Assembly (NCBI RefSeq): GCF_001028705.1
Contig: NZ_CP011770.1
Coordinates: 871,501-935,500 of the forward strand
From: Croceicoccus naphthovorans
GTDB lineage: Bacteria; Pseudomonadota; Alphaproteobacteria; Sphingomonadales; Sphingomonadaceae
Direction of reading: 5' to 3'
DNA: 64,000 nt
Shown here: piece by piece, positions 15,846 to 23,557 of the stretch
Position numbering within the stretch: the first letter of the stretch is position 1
How the letters are laid out: the number at the start of each line of letters is the position of its first letter
Translations under genes and position numbers: made by a program
The notes under the pieces: model-generated
What the model saw: the letters and a program-made list of their open reading frames with translations, nothing else
Told to the model about the DNA's origin: nothing
The model's database searches: none

Positions 15846-16057
15846 GAGCAACAGGCAACTTTCCAATTTCGGAGTGCTGCAAGCCGAACGGCGAACTGTA
15901 CATCCTCGATGCTCTTGGCGACCACCAGACTTTCCGGTCGATATCCCGGATCCTGAGCACCAAAGCTCGTGGAGCGCACCTGCGGTTCGAAATCGCTATC
16001 GTCTTTATTGATAAGTATCCCAGTTCGACCATGATCGGTCATTTCAAGTTTTCTCAC
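15840..16057 (-). pseudogene. N-terminal fragment of an FAD-linked (PCMH/BBE-type) oxidase
   Basis: From ATG 16057 (or 16042) the frame reads [40 protein letters not shown] and [10 protein letters not shown]. That is the start of a vanillyl-alcohol-oxidase/BBE-like FAD-binding domain, where the block before SGG(H) contacts FAD. It stops abruptly at about 15840 where leuC sequence begins; translation then continues out of frame to a stop at 15602. It is the relic of a deletion joining two unrelated genes. Confidence 0.75.
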
Positions 16058-16330
16058 CGTCCATTTCGCTTTCCTTGATTACGCTATGGCCGAGCCACGG
16101 CAGGACTTGACCTCTGACATCAGGTAGCTTTCGTGGATTGAGGGACAGATCAAATCACCAACGCAAAGCAATGGTATTCAGGCTGGTGATGTTTCTTAAA
16201 ACGGCGTTGTCAGCTTAACTGACCAGGTGTTGTCAGAAGGATTGCACCGTGAGCTGCATGGGGTAGGTCGGCGCAATGCCACGTCCGAGAAAGCCCGCGT
16301 CGCTGTTCCGTTATTTTCATTCTTCGCCGG
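16058..16330. other. Intergenic with IS6-end-like sequences
   Basis: No gene is seen. GGCGTTGTCAGCTTAAC at 16203 resembles the terminal repeat of the neighbouring IS6-family element, as does GGTGTTGTCAG at about 16226. An older or second IS end may be present here. Confidence 0.4.
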
Positions 16331-17148
16331 GGCATTGTCACGTTAACTGCCTGTGAGTGAGCGAAGCCCCCAGCTTGAGATCTTATGCCGTAGCGGCGGA
16401 CGCAGCGATCCATTCCGCAAGTGCGCGGTCTCTGAAAATTCGCATTGTGTTTCGGGAGACGAGGTGACGCTGGATGTTGAACGTGTTGTAGATTGCTGAG
16501 TGGGTAGAGACGAAGCGTTGTGCCTGGCCCTGGGACTTGAAGCGCTGCATTTTTCGTTCCCGTCTTCGGACGGGAAGGTGAGAATTTTCCGCGCGGTTGT
16601 TGTCGCGTAATCGGCCGGGTTGGTGTCGGTCGATACAACCCAGAACCTTCATCGCTGCCGGATACGAACGCAGCCCATCGGTGACGATGGTTTCGGGCGC
16701 GGCGCCCTGGTTCTTCAGCAGTTTCCGTAGCAATTTCAGCGCTGCTTCTTTGTTTCAACGCTTCTGGACGAGGACATCAAGGACCTCGCCCTCCTTGTCG
16801 ACGGCGCGCCACATGTACATCCGCTGGCCGTTGATCCGGACGATCATCTCGTCGAGATGCCAAACGGGATCTGCGCGTCCACGTTTGCGGCGAATGTTAG
16901 CGGCTATCGCTGGACCGAACTTGTTGGCCCAGCAGCGGACCGTCTCGTAACAGAGGTCGATTCCCCGTTCAGCCAGCAGATCCTCTATGTCGCGCAGGCT
17001 CAGAGTGAAGCGATAGTAGAGCCAAACGCCAAGCCGGATGACGTCCGGAGGGAAGCGGTGCCGTTTGAACGAAATGGGGTTCATGTCAGTTCCACTAGGC
17101 GGCGAAGCGCCGCAGGTGGAGACCGTTTAGCGTTAGACTGACAGCACC
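16331..17148 (-). mobile_element. IS6-family element, inactive
   Basis: The element contains one transposase gene (16383-17084). Candidate ends are GGCATTGTCACGTTAAC (16331) and the complement of 17131-17148 (GGTGCTGTCAGTCTAACG), which are similar but imperfect; this gives 818 bp, normal for IS6. No 8-bp target duplication is evident, which suggests a flanking deletion or recombination. It abuts a truncated alginate lyase gene. Confidence 0.72.
16383..17084 (-). pseudogene. IS6-family transposase with internal stop codon
   Basis: From ATG 17084: ISFKRHRFPPDVIRLGVWLYYRF, DIEDLLAERGIDLCYETVRCW, then VWHLDEMIVRINGQRMYMWRAVD with the first catalytic Asp. The frame meets TGA at 16755-16757 (likely from CGA) and then continues in the same frame as NKEAALKLLRKLLKNQG, TIVTDGLRSYPAA (second Asp) and NNRAENSHLPVRRRERKMQRF (Glu). 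The total of 233 codons is the normal length, so one nonsense mutation inactivates it. Confidence 0.92.
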
Positions 17149-17161
17149 AGAGTCTCGCTGG

Positions 17162-18373
17162 ATGTCCGCGAATGTTCCGGCTTCGCTGACGCTTGACCTT
17201 GGTGCGCGGTACCTTGTGAAGGACATCGGCATCGCCTGGTATCTTGGCGATGAGCGCGTTGTCACGTTCCAGATCGAAGGTTCTGACAACGGATCGTCAT
17301 TCTTCCCGCTGGGCGGCGTGCGGCAGTCGGTTGGCGATACCCGCAGCTTTGAACGCAATCCTGTACCGCCCACCGGCGCCCGCTACATCCGCATTACCGG
17401 AACCGGAGCGTCTGAAGGGCAGGCAATCGCGATCGTCGAGGCGGCGGTGTTCGGATGCCGGGCGGGCGCGCAAGCCGTTAGCACCGTTCCGTACGACACC
17501 GCCGCTTTTGGCCTTGATCCCACGGTCGCGCCGGGGCGCAATTTCGACCTGCAAAGCTGGGCGCTCGACACGCCCGAAGTTGATCCGGCCGACGGGTTCT
17601 CTCGGCGCATCATCGGCGACGAGCTGAACGATTTCTCCGACCAGTATTTCTTTACCGCGCCCGATGGCGGCATGGTGTTCCGCACCACGATTGCCGGGGC
17701 AAAATCGTCGGCAAATACCAGTTTTACCCGAACCGAACTGCGTGAAATGCTTCGTCGCGGGGATACCAGCATCAGGACGCAGGGCGTCAACGAAAACAAC
17801 TGGATACTTGGGTACCAGCCCGATCCGGGCGTGCCCACCGGCGGTCGTGGCGGCACTCTGAAAGGCACTTTGGCCGTCAACCAGACAACCACGACGGGAA
17901 GCCAAAGCCAGGTGGGCCGTTTCGTCATCGGCCAAATCCACGCGTCCAGCGACGAACCGATCCGGCTCTATTATCGCAAATTCCCGCAGAACGCGCGCGG
18001 CATGATCTATTTCGCGCACGAAATTCGCGATGGTTCGGATATCTTTTTTTCCGTCGTCGGGCCTCAACTGGCCAATCGAAAAACGCATCCGCAAATCGAT
18101 GTCGATCCGTACAACGGCATCGCCCTTGACGAAGTGTTCTCATACGAGATCACGAACAGTGGTTCTCGAATCGACGTAATCATCCGTCGTGGTGACCAGA
18201 ACGGGCCGATCATCGGGCATAATTACGTCGACATGGCCGTCGAGAACAGCGGATACGACCGGATTGACGAATGGAATTACTTCAAGGCCGGCGTCTACAC
18301 CCAGAATAATTCCGGAATGCCGACCGATTTTGATCAGGTGACTTTCTACAGCCTTTTCAATTCGCATGATTAG
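17162..18373 (+). CDS. PL7-family alginate lyase with partial F5/8-type (discoidin) domain, 5'-truncated
   Basis: The enzyme cleaves alginate by beta-elimination. The PL7 domain (about 110-403) shows R190-TELRE, Q258-I-H260, and YFKAGVYTQ at 373-381; these hold the catalytic Gln, His and Tyr. Before it, residues 1-100 are the C-terminal part of a carbohydrate-binding discoidin domain (SLTLDLGARYLVKDIGIAWY, YIRITGTG). The frame upstream, ESRW, is cut at the IS6 end, so the signal peptide and first part of the discoidin domain are gone. The ATG at 17162 may start a cytoplasmic product; secretion is unlikely. Confidence 0.88.
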   Translation: MSANVPASLTLDLGARYLVKDIGIAWYLGDERVVTFQIEGSDNGSSFFPLGGVRQSVGDTRSFERNPVPPTGARYIRITGTGASEGQAIAIVEAAVFGCRAGAQAVSTVPYDTAAFGLDPTVAPGRNFDLQSWALDTPEVDPADGFSRRIIGDELNDFSDQYFFTAPDGGMVFRTTIAGAKSSANTSFTRTELREMLRRGDTSIRTQGVNENNWILGYQPDPGVPTGGRGGTLKGTLAVNQTTTTGSQSQVGRFVIGQIHASSDEPIRLYYRKFPQNARGMIYFAHEIRDGSDIFFSVVGPQLANRKTHPQIDVDPYNGIALDEVFSYEITNSGSRIDVIIRRGDQNGPIIGHNYVDMAVENSGYDRIDEWNYFKAGVYTQNNSGMPTDFDQVTFYSLFNSHD

Positions 18374-18426
18374 GCCGTGCATAGTGTGCGGTGGTGATCG
18401 ATTAACAGATATTATTGGAGAGCGTT

Positions 18427-21400
18427 ATGTCGATGAATACCAATGAATTGACTAAAGGACATTCGGGCAATTCTGCAGCCCAGATCTCGCGCAAGAACCT
18501 GTTTGGTCTGTTGGTGACCGCATCGGCATCCGCCATCGCGCTGACGGCGGCCCCTGCGGCGGCGCAAGTTGCGATTACCGACGATACGCCGGTTGCCAAT
18601 CCGGGCCCCGATGGCGTCACCTCTGCCGCAGGGGTTACGCAGACCGTGTCGAACGGGGATAATATCGAGTTTGAAAACAATACCAGCGATGGTGCGACGG
18701 TCACGCTGGGCGGAACCCACATCAATACCGACACGACCGACGAAGATGTCGTCGTATTCGTCGACAACGGCGAGAATAACATCACCATCAACGTGCTGGA
18801 AACAGGCGTATTGCGCGGCGTCAACGGCGTAATCTTCTACGAGGGCGATGGCGCGGTCATCGTCAACGACGGCCTGATCGAGGGCACCGGCGATGCCGAC
18901 GAAGGCGTCATCTATTTCGACAGGGATGCCGACGGCACGCTGAATTCAATCACCAACAACGGCACGATCACCAGCGTCAACGGTGCAACGATCGGCATCG
19001 ATACGCTGTTGGGCAACGATCCGTCGTCCGGGACGATCGGTGACGAGGAAGGGATCGCGCGGGTTCAGATCACAAATGCCGGGACCATCTCGAATACCAA
19101 CGGCGACGACACCAATGGCGATAACGATGCCATCAATTTCAACGGCGATCCCGGCACCACGGGCGGCGTGGCGCGCGGCTGTGTTGAGGGTGAAACCATC
19201 CTTTGTCAGGTCGAGCTTGAGCTGGTTAACAGCGGCACGATTTCCGCGGCGCGCGATAGTTCTTCGAATGCTGCAATCCGTGTGGAAAGCGACGCAGTCA
19301 TCAGCGGGACGATCACCAACCAGGCAGCTGGAGAGATCACCGGCGCCAGCAATGCCATCGCGATCAGCGGCGCCCATGCCGATCACGATCTTGCCATCAG
19401 CAACGGTCTGATCGAGGGGACGAGCTCCAGCGGTATCTGGATCACAGGCGCCGGTGTCAGCGTAGAGAACCTTGCGACCGGCACGATCACCGGCGGCGAT
19501 GAAGGCATCCTGATCGAAGGTTCGGTGATTTCCGTCAATCAGGGTGACATCACTCTGGACAATGTCGCGGTTGCGGCGGACGGGATCGGCGTCGTCAACT
19601 CCGGCGTGATCGGCGGCGGCGAAGCGGGCATCGCCTTTGGCGAGAACGCCGCAGGCGGGATCGTCACCAACAACGCCGGGGGTGTCGTAACGGGCGGCAC
19701 CGGTATTACTTCGGCATCCGGCGGCATGATCATCAACGACGGCACGGTCGAAGGCACATCGGGAGCGGCCATCGCGTTCAGCGGGGATGACGATGCAACC
19801 GTCACCCTTGGCGCGAACAGCACGACCACAGGCGCCACCAGCGCGATCGCGTTTTCCGGAACAGGCGTACACACCGTCAACATTACGGTAGGCGCGTCGG
19901 TAACGGGTGGCGTGTCGGGCAGCGCGACCGGTACCGCGGACTCGCTGGTCCTGTCTGGCACCGGCGATGGCGGCACGCTGACCGTAACCGATTTCGAGGA
20001 CGTAACCGTTTCGGGCGGCGATTTCACGATCGGTTCCGCCTCGACCGGATTTGGCGACGGCATCGTCGTCAATGGCGGTTCGCTGTTCTTCAACGGGTCG
20101 AGCACCGGCGGAGTAAACGCAACGGCGGGCACGTTTGGCGGCAGCGGAACGATTGCCGGTGATGTCACCATCGCCGGGGGCGCAACGCTTGCGCCGGGCG
20201 ATGATGGTGTCGGCACCCTGGCGATCGGCGGCGATCTGATTCTGTCGGACACGTCGATCCTTGCCTATGATCTGGGCAACCCCCTGAACCCGGCATCAAG
20301 CGATCTTGTGACTGTCGGTGGCGACTTGACGCTGGATGGCGTGCTGCGCGTGTCGGATGCGGGCGGTTTCGGTGCGGGCGTTTACCGCCTGATCGACTAT
20401 ACCGGATCGCTTACCGACAACGGCCTTACCGTCGACGTCCTACCCGATGGTTTCGATCTGGGCGGCGGCACGATCCAGACGGCGGTTGACGGGCAGGTCA
20501 ATCTGGTGATGGCGGGCGACGTTGCCGACATCCAGTTCTTCGACGGATCGGACATGGCGGCCGATGGCGCGATCGACGGCGGTGACGGCGCGTGGAACCT
20601 GTCCAGCACCAACTGGACCAACGCCGCCGGCGATACCAATGCCGCATGGGCCGGGGCCTTCGCCGTGTTTCAGGGTACCGCAGGCACCGTCACGCTGGGT
20701 GACGACATCGAAGCGACCGGGTTCCAGTTCCTGACCGACGGTTATGTCATCACGTCGGGCGCCGGTGCCAACACGATCGAACTGGTCGATGCGGCAAGCG
20801 GAGTTCGCGCCGGTTCCGGGATCGAAGCCACGATTGAGGCAGCGCTGGTTGGCGCAGGCGGCCTGAACAAGATGGAAGGCGGCAACCTGTTCCTGACGGG
20901 TGACAACACTTACACCGGCGACACTACCATCTCTGGCGGCGCGATCGTCCTTGATGGCAGCATGGTCAGCGACGTCAGCATCCTGAGCGGCGCCATGCTG
21001 ACAGGCACCGGCACTTCGACCGGGTCCGTCAACGTTGCGGGCGGTGCGATTCTGTCGCCCGGATCCGACGGGATTGGCACGCTTACCGTCGGCGACGTTA
21101 CTTTTGCCGCTGGATCGTTCTTCGATGTCGATGTTCTGACCGATGGTTCGTCGGATATGCTGTCGGCCACAGGCGCGGCCCAGATAGACGGCGGAACGGT
21201 GCGGGTTCTGGCCAGCGAAACCGATTTCGCCGCTTCTACCGATTACACCATCCTGAAGGCCAGCGGCGGGGTCGCCGGTACATTCGGCGATGTGACTACC
21301 GACCTTGTGTTCCTCGATCCCACGCTGAGCTATAGTGGCGATGCCGTGGTTCTGAACCTGTCGCGCAACGATGTGGATTTCGAGGTTATCGGAGTAACGG

Positions 21401-21735
21401 CGAACCAGATCGCGGTCGGTGCCGCGCTGGACGGTCTGGGCGATAACGCCCTGACGGATGCTTTGGTAACGCTGGACGAGGAAACGGCCCTCTACGCATA
21501 CGATCAGCTTTCGGGCGAAATGCACGCCTCGGTGCGTTCGGTGATCGCGGACGATCAGCGCGTCGTTCGCAACTCGGTTCTTAACCACCTGTCCAACGGC
21601 CTGCCCGGCAGCCGCGTTTGGGGCCAGGCATGGGTGCATGATGCGGACACCAGTTTTGACGGGAACGCCAGCGGCGTCGGTCGTGACGGCTGGGGCGCGA
21701 TGCTGGGCGCCGATTCGGCCTGGGCGAGGGCGTGA
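18427..21735 (+). CDS. Autotransporter passenger domain (split from its barrel by a frameshift)
   Basis: From ATG 18427 (GGAG 8 bases upstream) the product has a signal peptide (LLVTASASAIALTAAPAAAQ) and a long Gly/Thr/Asp-rich beta-helix passenger with repeated GTI/GAN turns. Two autotransporter-associated strand repeats follow (GGSGTIAGDVTIAGGATLAPG; GSVNVAGGAILSPGSDGIG). The frame runs into the linker and the start of the barrel (YAYDQLSGEMHASVRSVI, RVWGQAWVHDADTSFDG) and stops at 21735. The barrel continues in another frame after a one-base loss near 21715. The substrate is unknown; the gene lies between alginate genes but need not belong to them. Confidence 0.85.
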   Translation: MSMNTNELTKGHSGNSAAQISRKNLFGLLVTASASAIALTAAPAAAQVAITDDTPVANPGPDGVTSAAGVTQTVSNGDNIEFENNTSDGATVTLGGTHINTDTTDEDVVVFVDNGENNITINVLETGVLRGVNGVIFYEGDGAVIVNDGLIEGTGDADEGVIYFDRDADGTLNSITNNGTITSVNGATIGIDTLLGNDPSSGTIGDEEGIARVQITNAGTISNTNGDDTNGDNDAINFNGDPGTTGGVARGCVEGETILCQVELELVNSGTISAARDSSSNAAIRVESDAVISGTITNQAAGEITGASNAIAISGAHADHDLAISNGLIEGTSSSGIWITGAGVSVENLATGTITGGDEGILIEGSVISVNQGDITLDNVAVAADGIGVVNSGVIGGGEAGIAFGENAAGGIVTNNAGGVVTGGTGITSASGGMIINDGTVEGTSGAAIAFSGDDDATVTLGANSTTTGATSAIAFSGTGVHTVNITVGASVTGGVSGSATGTADSLVLSGTGDGGTLTVTDFEDVTVSGGDFTIGSASTGFGDGIVVNGGSLFFNGSSTGGVNATAGTFGGSGTIAGDVTIAGGATLAPGDDGVGTLAIGGDLILSDTSILAYDLGNPLNPASSDLVTVGGDLTLDGVLRVSDAGGFGAGVYRLIDYTGSLTDNGLTVDVLPDGFDLGGGTIQTAVDGQVNLVMAGDVADIQFFDGSDMAADGAIDGGDGAWNLSSTNWTNAAGDTNAAWAGAFAVFQGTAGTVTLGDDIEATGFQFLTDGYVITSGAGANTIELVDAASGVRAGSGIEATIEAALVGAGGLNKMEGGNLFLTGDNTYTGDTTISGGAIVLDGSMVSDVSILSGAMLTGTGTSTGSVNVAGGAILSPGSDGIGTLTVGDVTFAAGSFFDVDVLTDGSSDMLSATGAAQIDGGTVRVLASETDFAASTDYTILKASGGVAGTFGDVTTDLVFLDPTLSYSGDAVVLNLSRNDVDFEVIGVTANQIAVGAALDGLGDNALTDALVTLDEETALYAYDQLSGEMHASVRSVIADDQRVVRNSVLNHLSNGLPGSRVWGQAWVHDADTSFDGNASGVGRDGWGAMLGADSAWARA

Positions 21736-22421
21736 ACCTTGGCCTCGCCGCCAGCTATCAGGACACCGATTTCGATCTTGACCGGTCCGGCTTTGGTTCG
21801 GGACAGATCGAAACGATCAACGTGCTGGGCTATCTGGGCGTGGATCTGCTTGGTCTGAACCTGCGCGCAGGCGGTGGTTATGGCTGGAGCAATATCGACA
21901 CGCAGCGCAGTGTTGCGTTCGGTTCGTTCGCAGGCTCGCTTGCCGCCGACTATGACGGCAAGAGCCTGTTCGCCTTCGCCGAGGCGGGTTTCCCGATTGC
22001 CCTCGGGACGTCAACGATTGAGCCCTATGTCGGCATCCGGGTGAGCGAGGTGAAGACCGAAGCCCTTGCCGAGTCGGGTGGTCCGGCCGCCTTGACCTTG
22101 GCCAAGGCCGAAGAGAACGCCAGCGCCGCGACCGTCGGCGTCCGCGCGTCAAGCGCGCCTGATCGGCCCCTGTGGGTGAAGCTCAATGCCGGGTACGAGC
22201 ATGGCTTCGACGATTTGGTTCCCACGTCCACCGCGCGGTTCGTGGATGGTGACTCATTTACGGTGCGCGGCACGCCGTTGGCCGAGGATGGCGGGTTCCT
22301 GCAGGCAGAAGTGCTGTTCAACACATCGGCAACCAGCAGCCTTGGACTGGTCTTCGACGGCTTCATCGGCGACCATTCGCAGCAGGTGGCTGGCGGTGTG
22401 AAGTTCAGCCTCGGCTTCTAA
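21732..22421 (+). CDS. Autotransporter beta-barrel domain (second part of split gene)
   Basis: The 229-residue segment contains most of an outer-membrane autotransporter barrel: VNLGLAASYQDTDFDLDR, INVLGYLGVDLLGLNLRAGG, KSLFAFAEAGFPIALG, EPYVGIRVSEVKTEAL and a C-terminal strand ending in Phe (GGVKFSLGF), the BAM recognition signature. Its GTG start overlaps the preceding stop codon as GTGA, so reinitiation is formally possible. The continuous domain match across the break and the 3n+2 total length favour a simple one-base deletion or sequencing error. Confidence 0.85.
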   Translation: MNLGLAASYQDTDFDLDRSGFGSGQIETINVLGYLGVDLLGLNLRAGGGYGWSNIDTQRSVAFGSFAGSLAADYDGKSLFAFAEAGFPIALGTSTIEPYVGIRVSEVKTEALAESGGPAALTLAKAEENASAATVGVRASSAPDRPLWVKLNAGYEHGFDDLVPTSTARFVDGDSFTVRGTPLAEDGGFLQAEVLFNTSATSSLGLVFDGFIGDHSQQVAGGVKFSLGF

Positions 22422-22465
22422 CTCTACAAGCCGTTGCCCTTCCCGATGGATGGGCAAAGCTTTCG

Positions 22466-22502
22466 ATGGCCCCGTCTTCACATGAAGATGGGGCCATTTT
22501 TT
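22466..22502 (+). terminator. Rho-independent terminator after the autotransporter
   Basis: ATGGCCCCGTCTTCA (22466-22480) pairs with TGAAGATGGGGCCAT (22483-22497) with one G-T wobble, followed by a run of T to 22502. It is a strong plus-strand terminator separating the autotransporter from the GntR gene. Confidence 0.85.
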
Positions 22503-22625
22503 GTGCGAAGACCATTGAAGAGAGCTTGATCGTGCGATTGAGCAACTCACCACTGGCGTTATGACGGAAAATTGCCTATCCAGTTGGCTGACCTATTTTT
22601 ACGCCAACAGCGAACAGGGTGACCC

Positions 22626-23366
22626 ATGCGCGGCAAACGACTTTATCAGGATGTGGCGAGGCAGATCGTCGATCTGGTTCAATCGGGCGAATTTCCGCCT
22701 GGTTCTCGCCTTCCGGGCGAGCGTGACCTGGCCGAGCGACTGGGCGTAAGCCGGGTGACTATCCGGGAGGCAGAGATTGCGTTGCAGGCGATCGGCAAGC
22801 TTGAAATCAAGACTGGTTCGGGCGTCTATGTTCGTAAGGGCGAAGCCACGCTTGCCCAGCAACTGCCTTCGGTTAGCGCGTTTGAGGTGACCGAAGCGCG
22901 TCTGTTGGTCGAATCCGAGGCGGCAGCACTGGCCGCGCGAAATATTTCCGACGAAGAGATTGCCGAACTTGGCAACCTTGTTGACACGATGGGCAAGGCC
23001 GACTCAAAGACGGCGGACGAGGCGGATGAGAAGTTTCACCTCTTGATCGCGCGGGCGTCCAACAACGCTGCCTTGATGCATGTGATCGGATCGCTTTGGC
23101 GAATGCGTGAGGACCTGCCTGCGGTGAAGGCCACCTACGAATCCGTTTGTGTCCACGATGCGCAGGAACGTGCGGCGGAGCATCGCGAAGTCTACGATGC
23201 GCTGGCCAATCGCGACCCGGCTGCGGCACGCGGCGCTATGCGCAGCCATTTCCAGCGGCTGATCGAAAGCATGCTTGACACGACGGAGCGGCAGGCGCTG
23301 GCCGAATTGCAGCAAAAGGCCAACGAAAGTCGCGAACGCTATCTGGCATCGGCGACATTGCAGTAA
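22626..23366 (+). CDS. GntR-family (FadR subfamily, FCD domain) transcriptional regulator
   Basis: The 246-residue protein has a winged helix at about 5-70 (LYQDVARQIVDLVQSGEFPPG, LPGERDLAERLGVSRVTIREA, GSGVYV) and an all-helical FCD ligand domain with metal-binding Asp/His residues (DEKFHLLIARASNN, then EHREVYDALANRD, MRSHFQRLIESM). FCD regulators of sugar-acid pathways respond to uronate derivatives such as KDG. Its position at the head of the alginate genes makes it the likely local repressor. TnGTnnnACnA sites typical of FadR-type proteins lie just downstream, ahead of the PL6 gene. Confidence 0.92.
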   Translation: MRGKRLYQDVARQIVDLVQSGEFPPGSRLPGERDLAERLGVSRVTIREAEIALQAIGKLEIKTGSGVYVRKGEATLAQQLPSVSAFEVTEARLLVESEAAALAARNISDEEIAELGNLVDTMGKADSKTADEADEKFHLLIARASNNAALMHVIGSLWRMREDLPAVKATYESVCVHDAQERAAEHREVYDALANRDPAAARGAMRSHFQRLIESMLDTTERQALAELQQKANESRERYLASATLQ

Positions 23367-23454
23367 TCTGCGCCGAAGATAGGTTCGGCAATACCTTTAA
23401 CGGCCGCTGACCGTGGAGCCTTCGGCTCCGCACGTTCATTTGTCCAATCCAGAA

Positions 23455-23469
23455 ATTGGTCATACCAAT
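23455..23469. promoter_or_regulatory. Candidate GntR operator, ATTGGTCATACCAAT
   Basis: Perfect 6-base arms around a 3-base spacer form a palindrome that matches the FadR-subfamily consensus TnGTnnnACnA. It is about 90 bases upstream of the PL6 lyase start and just after the GntR gene. A close relative (one mismatch) sits upstream of the TonB receptor at 30407. Confidence 0.65.
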
Positions 23470-23492
23470 AAAAAGATATAGTTTAGTCCATT

Positions 23493-23503
23493 TGGTTTGA
23501 CAA
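23493..23503. promoter_or_regulatory. Second FadR-type half-site pair, TGGTTTGACAA
   Basis: It fits TnGTnnnACnA and lies 38 bases from the first site, centre to centre to within a base or two. This spacing would allow two dimers on nearly the same DNA face. Weaker than the first site. Confidence 0.4.
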
Positions 23504-23557
23504 AAACTAAGCATCGGTTATGAAACCCCAACGATAACACGAGGGGTGGAGTGACTG

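Noticed and set aside
16203..17148. A longer IS6 element starting at 16203
   Set aside because: The sequence at 16203 matches the right-hand repeat slightly better, but the 946-bp size is above the family norm; 16331 gives 818 bp. The outer one is noted as a possible second IS end.
20440..21639. 399-codon minus-strand frame inside the autotransporter
   Set aside because: Composition is a mirror of the Gly/Asp-rich repeats; no domain pattern and the plus-strand protein is coherent.
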